From an uncultured Paracoccaceae bacterium (GTDB taxonomy: Bacteria; Pseudomonadota; Alphaproteobacteria; Rhodobacterales; Rhodobacteraceae), in contig CANLND010000013.1 of assembly GCA_947492585.1 (NCBI GenBank), positions 52,904-116,903 on the forward strand: a stretch of 64,000 nucleotides of DNA. The letters run 5' to 3'. The notes beneath the pieces are model-generated. The model was not told the DNA's origin, ran no database searches, and worked only from the letters and a program-made list of their open reading frames with translations. The position numbers were made by a program, and so were the translations under genes. This document shows, piece by piece, positions 58,531-64,000 of this stretch (positions are counted from its first letter, which is position 1; each line of letters starts with the position of its first letter).

Positions 58531-59454
58531 TTAGGCTTTGGGGTGGGCGCGGTTGTAGACATCCATCAGATGTGCCGAATCTACCGCCGTGTAGGCTTGG
58601 GTGGTGGACAGCGACGCATGTCCCAGAAGTTCCTGAATTGATCTGAGATCCCCCCCGGCCTCTAACAGGTGGGTCGCAAAACTGTGGCGCAGGGCATGGG
58701 GGGTCGCGGTGGCGGGCAGGCCCAATTGCGCGCGGGTGCGGGCCATGGCTTTTTGGATCTGACCTGCTGACAGGGGCCCCCCGCGCACGCCGCGAAACAA
58801 AGCGTCGTCTTTGGCGATGCCAACAGGGCACAGCGACAGGTAGTGATCAACTGCGGTGCGGGCCGCGGGAAGAACAGGCACGATGCGTTCTTTGTCGCCT
58901 TTGCCGACGATGCGCAGCTTGTCTGGCAGCGGGGCGTCCTCTCCACGCAGGCCTAAGGCTTCGGAAATGCGCAACCCGCAGCCATAGAGCAGCGTCACCA
59001 CGGCAACATCGCGCGCCGCAACCCACGGGGTTTGCGATTGCAGTGCCACGGTGTCCAGGACGGCTTTGGCGGCGTCTTCGGCCAATGGGCGGGGCAGTTT
59101 CTTTTGAAATTTGGGGGCGCGGGCCGACAGAATGGCGGTGGGTTCAAATCCTTCGCGTTCGGCGAGCCAGCGGTAAAAGGTTTTGACCGACGACAGTTTG
59201 CGCGCCAGCGACCGCGCGCTAATCCCATCAGACCGCGTGGCGGCCATCCAGGCGCGCATGTCACCCGTGGTGATGTTCTCCAAGGCAGCCATGCCCTGTG
59301 GCCCGCCAAAATGGGCGCTCATAAAAGCCAGAAAATCGGTCACGTCGCTGCCATAGGCGGTCAGCGTGTTGTCTGATGCGCTTTGCAGAGCGCGCAGGCT
59401 GTCCAGCCAATGTTCGAGCGCGTCGCGGCAGGCCGGAGAGATGTCAAAGCTCAC
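58531..59454 (-). CDS. xerC: Tyrosine recombinase XerC
   Basis: The protein is 307 residues. It has a SAM-like N-terminal DNA-binding domain, and the catalytic residues are readable: Arg in GCGLRISEALGL, Lys in VGKGDKERIVP, His-x-x-Arg in HALRHSFATHLL, His in LGHASLSTTQ and Tyr in AYTAVDS. It resolves chromosome dimers at dif with XerD. I start at GTG 59454 because it overlaps the upstream DUF484 stop (GTGA), the common arrangement for DUF484-xerC pairs; an in-frame TTG lies 9 nt further upstream. Confidence 0.95.
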   Translation of the reverse strand: MSFDISPACRDALEHWLDSLRALQSASDNTLTAYGSDVTDFLAFMSAHFGGPQGMAALENITTGDMRAWMAATRSDGISARSLARKLSSVKTFYRWLAEREGFEPTAILSARAPKFQKKLPRPLAEDAAKAVLDTVALQSQTPWVAARDVAVVTLLYGCGLRISEALGLRGEDAPLPDKLRIVGKGDKERIVPVLPAARTAVDHYLSLCPVGIAKDDALFRGVRGGPLSAGQIQKAMARTRAQLGLPATATPHALRHSFATHLLEAGGDLRSIQELLGHASLSTTQAYTAVDSAHLMDVYNRAHPKA

Positions 59455-60158
59455 GACAGCCAACTGCGCATCGAACGTTCAAACACCCCGGCAAAAAACG
59501 TCAGCAGGTCGGTGCCGTGCTGTGGTGTGAACTGGCTGTCCTGTTCGGAGCCAAAGATCAGCATTGCGGGCAGGCGGCCGGGACCAAGGTCCAATTCCAT
59601 GATGGCTTCGGAGCGGATCCAGCCGGCGTCGTCGTCAAATACCTTGGGCGTACCTTCGGCCAATTGGCGTAGGGTGACGACCCGCGCCGACCCGCCGCGC
59701 CCGTCGGTGGTGTAGTCTTTGACAAATCCCGGTTCGGCGATCTTTAGGACGTCGTCAAATCCAGCCAGCTGCGGCGGGGTTTCCCCCGTGCCGCCTTCCA
59801 GAACCAGCGTGATCCGTTTGACCTGCAGCACGTCACGGACGGGGCCTTGCAGGGCGGTCAGGAAGCCTTTGAAATCTTGGGGTTCCAGCATCGACAGCAC
59901 CGCCCGGTGAATTTGATTGGTGCCAGCAATGTTTTCTGAGGCGGCGGCGATCACCGACCTGTAGGTGTCCTCCAGTCGATCCAAACGGGTTGCCAGCCGT
60001 TCCATGGCAATGCCGCGCAGATCTACGATGTTGTCCCCCATTGCGCGTTCCTTGGCGGCGACCAAGGCGTTCATGACGCTGTGGTCATCCAGAACGGCGT
60101 CAGGTTCGGCCAGAATGGCCGCGCGTAGGGTATCGTCTAAGGGGGCAGAACTGCTCAT
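59451..60158 (-). CDS. DUF484 family protein
   Basis: The protein is 235 residues. A helical N-terminus (AMERLATRLDRLEDTYRSVI) is followed by a GAF-like domain with RSEAIMELDLGPGRLPAMLIFGS and the C-terminal LTFFAGVFERSMRSWL, as in DUF484 proteins, which almost always precede xerC. The molecular role is unknown. The ATG at 60158 is chosen from the family start (MSSSAPLDDTLRAAIL); longer in-frame sequence upstream is not conserved-looking. Confidence 0.9.
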   Translation of the reverse strand: MSSSAPLDDTLRAAILAEPDAVLDDHSVMNALVAAKERAMGDNIVDLRGIAMERLATRLDRLEDTYRSVIAAASENIAGTNQIHRAVLSMLEPQDFKGFLTALQGPVRDVLQVKRITLVLEGGTGETPPQLAGFDDVLKIAEPGFVKDYTTDGRGGSARVVTLRQLAEGTPKVFDDDAGWIRSEAIMELDLGPGRLPAMLIFGSEQDSQFTPQHGTDLLTFFAGVFERSMRSWLS

Positions 60159-60347
60159 CGGGGGCGCCTTTTTTGCTCTTCTTTCAACTCTATCATGGCT
60201 TTTCCCGATCTGCCTCCAAAAGTTGTGCCCAGATTGGATTTCGTCCCCTCGCAGCGGCGCTGCCGGGCCCAACGCCAAAGCGGCGTGGCCATGGCCGTGC
60301 ACCGCAAGGGGGCGGGAGAGCTACCTGTGTGATGCAGATTTTGGGCA

Positions 60348-60380
60348 CAAAAAAACCGGCCTTCAGGTCAAAGGCCGGTT
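60348..60380 (-). terminator. Rho-independent terminator of the transaldolase-like gene
   Basis: On the minus strand AACCGGCCTT and AAGGCCGGTT form a perfect 10-bp stem (60354-60363 with 60371-60380) with a 7-nt loop, followed by a T-run corresponding to the A-run from 60348. It lies 23 bp beyond the stop of the gene. Confidence 0.92.
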
Positions 60381-60403
60381 GGTGTTTTTGGGCAGGCCAG
60401 ATC

Positions 60404-61063
60404 TTACAGGATCTTGATGTCTGCCGCTTTGATGTCTTTCAAAAACGCATCCAGACCCTTGTCGGTCAGCGGGTGGTTGACCATTGCTTTGATCACGGCC
60501 GGGGGCGCGGTGATCACGTCTGCACCAATGCGGGCCGAATCCAGAATGTGGTTCACCGAGCGGATCGACGCCGCAAGGATCTCGGTTTCAAATCCAAAGT
60601 TGTCATAGATGGTGCGGATGTCTTCGATGATCTCCATACCGTCCAGATTGATGTCGTCCAGACGCCCAATGAAGGGCGAAATGAAAGAGGCACCCGCTTT
60701 GGCTGCGAGCAGCGCCTGATTGGCGGAAAAGCACAGGGTCACGTTCACCTTGTGGCCGTCATCGGTCAGGGTCTTACAGGCTTTCAGACCGTCCCAGGTC
60801 AGCGGCACTTTGACAGTGATGTTTTCGGCGATTTCCAACAGCTTGCGGCCCTCGGCAATCATCGTTTCCGCATCCACGGCCGTGACTTCGGCTGAAACGG
60901 GACCAGCAACCAGATCACAGATCTCTTTGGTGACTTCAATGATGTCGCGACCAGATTTCTTGATCAGTGACGGGTTGGTTGTCACCCCATCCACCATCCC
61001 CAGATCGTTGAGTTCGGCAATGGCATCGATTTCTGCGGTATCTACGAAAAATTTCATGGGCAT
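60404..61063 (-). CDS. fsa: Small transaldolase / fructose-6-phosphate aldolase
   Basis: The protein is 219 residues. It has the compact TalC/FSA-type TIM barrel: [26 protein letters not shown], the Schiff-base Lys in [41 protein letters not shown] and ASIRSVNHI. The length matches the single-domain group (about 215 residues), in which transaldolase and FSA activity cannot be told apart with certainty by eye. AAGGA lies 5 nt before the ATG at 61063; a second ATG two codons later is possible. It is divergent from priA. Confidence 0.92.
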   Translation of the reverse strand: MPMKFFVDTAEIDAIAELNDLGMVDGVTTNPSLIKKSGRDIIEVTKEICDLVAGPVSAEVTAVDAETMIAEGRKLLEIAENITVKVPLTWDGLKACKTLTDDGHKVNVTLCFSANQALLAAKAGASFISPFIGRLDDINLDGMEIIEDIRTIYDNFGFETEILAASIRSVNHILDSARIGADVITAPPAVIKAMVNHPLTDKGLDAFLKDIKAADIKIL

Positions 61064-61194
61064 CGGATCCTTGTCATGGCTTGGCCTCAGTTGTCCTTGC
61101 CTTTACCTTATAGATGGCAATGCTGGAACAAAAAAGAACGACGCCGCCCAAATAGGGTGGTCAGATCTTATGCAGGCCCCTGGCAGGAGACATT

Positions 61195-63390
61195 GTGAAC
61201 GAGCCCGAGTTTTTTCAACAAGGTGAACGCCTTGGCGTATTGACCACCCAGCCGCTGGACCGGGTGCTGGATTATCGCGCGCCCGAAGGCGGCTGTTTTC
61301 GCGGGGCCTTTGTTGAGGTGCCTTTGGGGCCGCGCAAAGTTCTGGGCGTGGTCTGGGGGCGCGGCGCGGGGGATTTTGAGGCCTCCAAACTGCGCGCGGT
61401 AATCCGGGTGCTTGATGTGGCCCCAATGCGCGAGGAAATGCGCGCCTTTCTGACCAAAGCTGCTGATTACACCCTGACACCATTGCCGCAGATGCTGCGC
61501 TTGGCCACCCGCGCGCCGGGCCTGTCGGATCCGCCCTCAATGCGCAAGGTGCTGCGGCTGGGCGAGGGCGCGCCGGATCGGATGACCGATGCGCGCCAAA
61601 AGGTCTTGGCCGTGATGGAGGAATTTGGCGGGCTGGCGTTCACGCCTAAAGAGCTGGCCGATATGGCCGGGGTGACCGCTTCGGTGGTCAAAGGTCTGGT
61701 GAAACAGGGGGCGCTGCGCGAAGAAGAGGCGCCGCGCGACCTGCCCTATCCGCCGCTGAACCCGGACCTGCCCAGCAAAGATCTGACAGAGGATCAGGCC
61801 ACGGCAGCGCGGGCGCTAGACAGGGCGGTGCACTCCGGGCGCTATGGCACCACGCTGCTGAAAGGTGTGACCGGGTCTGGCAAGACCGAGGTCTATCTGG
61901 AGGCCGTCGCCAGTGCCCTGCGCAAAGGGCGACAGGCGTTGGTGCTCTTGCCTGAAATTGCGCTGACGGCAGAATTTCTGAAACGTGTTGAGGCCCGGTT
62001 TGGCGCCACGCCGGCCGAATGGCATTCCGGTGCCACCATGACCGAACGCCGTCGGGTGTGGAAAATGGTCGGGCAGGGCAAGGCGCAGCTGGTGATTGGC
62101 GCACGATCCGCGCTGTTTTTGCCCTACCGCGATCTGGGGCTGATCATCGTTGATGAAGAGCACGACACCTCCTACAAACAAGAAGACGGCGTATTGTACA
62201 ACGCCCGCGATATGTCGGTGCTGCGTGCGGCGATGTGTTCGGCGCAGGTGGTTTTGGCCTCCGCCACACCCAGTTTGGAAACATGGGCCAATGCCGACAA
62301 TGGCAAATACACGCGGCTCAATCTGACATCGCGGTTTGGCACGTCGGTGCTGCCGGAGATGCGCGCGATTGACATGCGCGACGAAGATCTGCCCACGGGC
62401 ACGTGGATTTCGCCCAAACTGAAGCAGGCGATGACCCTGCGGATCGAGCGCGGTGAGCAATCGCTGTTGTTTTTGAACCGCCGTGGCTTTGCGCCGTTGA
62501 CCATCTGCCGTGCGTGTGGCGCGCAGGTGGCCTGTGACAATTGCGATGCGCGCATGGTCGAACACCGCTTTATGAAACGTCTGATGTGCCATCAGTGCGG
62601 CGACACCAAACCGGTGCCCGAGGCCTGCCCGACCTGCGAGGTAGAAGGCAAGATGGCCCCCGTCGGCCCCGGCATCGAGCGGCTGGGCGAAGAGGCTGCT
62701 GCCCTGTTTCCAGAGGCGCGCATTGCGGTGCTGAGTTCCGATTTATTTGGATCCGCGCGCGCGCTGAAACAGCGCATTGAGGAAATCGCGGCCGGTGAGG
62801 CGGACATCATTTTGGGTACGCAATTGGTGGCCAAGGGGCATAACTTTCCTCTGCTGACGCTAGTGGGGGTGATCGATGCGGATCTGGGCCTGCAAGGATC
62901 CGATTTGCGCGCGGGCGAGCGCACCTTTCAGCTGATGCGGCAGGTGGCGGGCCGGGCCGGGCGCGCAGAACGCCCCGGTGAAGCGCTGTTGCAAAGTTTT
63001 CAGCCCGAACATCCCGTGATCCGCGCGATCCTGTCCGGCGACGAAGAAGAGTTCTGGCGCGCCGAGGCCGAACAGCGCCGCATTGCAGGCGTGCCGCCAT
63101 ATGGGCGAATGGCGGGGATTATCCTGTCGGGCACAGATCTGGCGCAGGTGTTTGATCTGGGGAATGCGCTGGCGCGCAACAATCGTCCGCTGATAGACAT
63201 CAACGCCATGCTCTACGGTCCGGCGCCTGCGCCCATCGCCCGAGTGCGCGGACGTCACCGTGTGCGGATGCTGATCAAGGCCGAAAAAGGCGCGCCGCTG
63301 CAGGATGCCATTGCCCGCTGGATCAAACCGTTTCGGATGAAAGGGGATCTGCGGTTGAGTGTAGACATCGATCCGCAGAATTTCTTTTAA
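61195..63390 (+). CDS. priA: Primosomal replication protein N' (PriA helicase)
   Basis: The protein is 731 residues. An N-terminal DNA-binding domain (about 1-200) precedes helicase motifs GVTGSGKTEVYLEA (Walker A), DEEHDTSYKQ (DEEH box), ASATPSLETW and GTQLVAKGHNFP. Between them lies the zinc-binding stretch with four CxxC pairs (CRACGAQVACDNC, then CHQCGDT and CPTC). It restarts collapsed replication forks. The start is GTG at 61195 with AGGAG 6 nt upstream. The divergent fsa gene and nearby DUF484/xerC match the usual neighbourhood in this bacterial group. Confidence 0.97.
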   Translation: MNEPEFFQQGERLGVLTTQPLDRVLDYRAPEGGCFRGAFVEVPLGPRKVLGVVWGRGAGDFEASKLRAVIRVLDVAPMREEMRAFLTKAADYTLTPLPQMLRLATRAPGLSDPPSMRKVLRLGEGAPDRMTDARQKVLAVMEEFGGLAFTPKELADMAGVTASVVKGLVKQGALREEEAPRDLPYPPLNPDLPSKDLTEDQATAARALDRAVHSGRYGTTLLKGVTGSGKTEVYLEAVASALRKGRQALVLLPEIALTAEFLKRVEARFGATPAEWHSGATMTERRRVWKMVGQGKAQLVIGARSALFLPYRDLGLIIVDEEHDTSYKQEDGVLYNARDMSVLRAAMCSAQVVLASATPSLETWANADNGKYTRLNLTSRFGTSVLPEMRAIDMRDEDLPTGTWISPKLKQAMTLRIERGEQSLLFLNRRGFAPLTICRACGAQVACDNCDARMVEHRFMKRLMCHQCGDTKPVPEACPTCEVEGKMAPVGPGIERLGEEAAALFPEARIAVLSSDLFGSARALKQRIEEIAAGEADIILGTQLVAKGHNFPLLTLVGVIDADLGLQGSDLRAGERTFQLMRQVAGRAGRAERPGEALLQSFQPEHPVIRAILSGDEEEFWRAEAEQRRIAGVPPYGRMAGIILSGTDLAQVFDLGNALARNNRPLIDINAMLYGPAPAPIARVRGRHRVRMLIKAEKGAPLQDAIARWIKPFRMKGDLRLSVDIDPQNFF

Positions 63391-63443
63391 TGTCTGACAT
63401 TGGGGTGCAGGTCTGGCCATCAATTCGTGGCCAACTGTGCTGG

Positions 63444-63869
63444 TTAGTCTAAACGATTTGCCAGTGCGATGAGTTCGGCTGGTGGCTGTTTTCCAACTAT
63501 TTCACATTCTGCCTGCAGGTATTCGAGAAGGCAGGCCTTGGTCGATACGCGGGCCGCAAAAACTGCAACGAGGCCTTCTTCTATTGAAATCTTTCCGGTT
63601 TCAATAGCGCGCGCAACTTTGTCCTCATACGGTTTCAAGCCTTGAATGTGGGCTGTTACCATATAGTCAGTGTCTGCATTCCCGTTTGCGCCAAACAGAT
63701 TGGCAAGTGTTGCCACGTCCCTGTTTGCGGCGGCGATCGCAAGCTGTCGATCTAGGGACTGCGTTTCCGCAGACTTTGAGGGGGGCGCTTGTGGTATTGG
63801 ACCTTCAGCGTTACAGGCTGCCGCGAGCAAAGTGCAACATGTCGTGGCTAAGTTCATTAATAGTTTCAT
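63444..63869 (-). CDS. Small predicted lipoprotein of unknown function
   Basis: The protein is 141 residues. The signal sequence MKLLMNLATTCCTLLAAAC ends in a lipobox-like LAAAC, so the mature protein would be lipid-anchored. The mature part is mostly helical with two Cys (TKACLLEYLQAECEIVG) that could form a disulfide. The first helical repeat (AIAAANRDVATLANLFGANG) resembles ankyrin- or Sel1-like helix pairs but is too short to assign. GGA lies 8 nt before the ATG at 63869; an in-frame GTG at 63887 is less likely. It is convergent with priA. Confidence 0.65.
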   Translation of the reverse strand: MKLLMNLATTCCTLLAAACNAEGPIPQAPPSKSAETQSLDRQLAIAAANRDVATLANLFGANGNADTDYMVTAHIQGLKPYEDKVARAIETGKISIEEGLVAVFAARVSTKACLLEYLQAECEIVGKQPPAELIALANRLD

Positions 63870-64000
63870 CAACGTATTCCAATTCACCTAATTTTTTTCA
63901 GTATTGATTGATCGTCTCAAGATTAGGGTCAGGACCCATTGATTTCCGCTTAGCTGCGTGATTCACAGTTCGAAAATCGAGCGGTGAACATGTCTGATCT

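Noticed and set aside
1..64000. CRISPR arrays, insertion sequences, prophage genes
   Set aside because: No regularly spaced repeats, transposase motifs or phage structural genes were found; XerC here is the housekeeping recombinase with its usual DUF484 neighbour.

Overview
The window looks like a chromosomal segment of an alphaproteobacterium of the Rhodobacterales (Roseobacter group). GC content and gene density are high and GTG starts are common. Several genes point to this group: phosphatidylcholine synthase, the priA / fsa / DUF484 / xerC neighbourhood, TamA-TamB, a YcjX/YcjF pair and a ureide-degradation cluster. No rRNA, functional tRNA, insertion sequence or CRISPR array was seen.

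Layout. (a) 1-1723: the 5' part of a sugar-acid-kinase-like gene and an AraC-type regulator. (b) 2111-28717: a surface-polysaccharide locus with an ExoY-like priming transferase, a CpsD-like ATPase with a degenerate P-loop, a Wzc/GumC-type chain-length protein, a Wzx-type flippase, a GT4, a Wzy/WaaL-like polymerase or ligase, a WecG/TagA-type transferase and GT2 enzymes. Inside it, on the minus strand, sits a tightly coupled seven-gene operon (25125 down to 8143). It encodes a one-module type I polyketide synthase, a GT2, an NRPS with an N-terminal formyltransferase-like region and a luciferase-like monooxygenase inserted in its adenylation domain, a phosphopantetheinyl transferase, an SGNH protein, an SGNH plus glycoside-hydrolase-like fusion and another GT2. 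(c) 28738-34064: tamB and tamA. (d) 34199-41957: purine/ureide catabolism (puuD, LysR, uraH, a puuE-uraD fusion, allA, a GAPDH gene, ureidoglycine aminohydrolase, IclR). (e) 42194-47659: lytic transglycosylase, truA, the YcjX/GNAT/YcjF operon and a truncated globin. (f) 47829-49631: an AT-richer singleton KAP-type P-loop NTPase. (g) 49823-63390: ileS, a membrane protein plus two tandem LysM/solute-binding fusions, ogt, pcs, xerC, DUF484, fsa and priA. (h) The right end holds a small lipoprotein.

The main point of interest is the hybrid PKS/NRPS operon embedded in the polysaccharide locus. By-eye reading of the adenylation pocket gives a glycine-like code. The monooxygenase insert lies between core motifs A4 and A5, the arrangement known from myxothiazol-type synthetases that oxidise glycine. 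Dedicated glycosyltransferases, SGNH proteins and a glycosidase-like protein in the same operon suggest a glycosylated polyketide-amino acid product, or a polyketide-derived decoration of the surface polysaccharide. This is inference. In the ureide cluster, urate is predicted to pass through 5-hydroxyisourate and OHCU to allantoin and allantoate, then through ureidoglycine and ureidoglycolate to glyoxylate. The allantoate-cleaving enzyme is not in the window.
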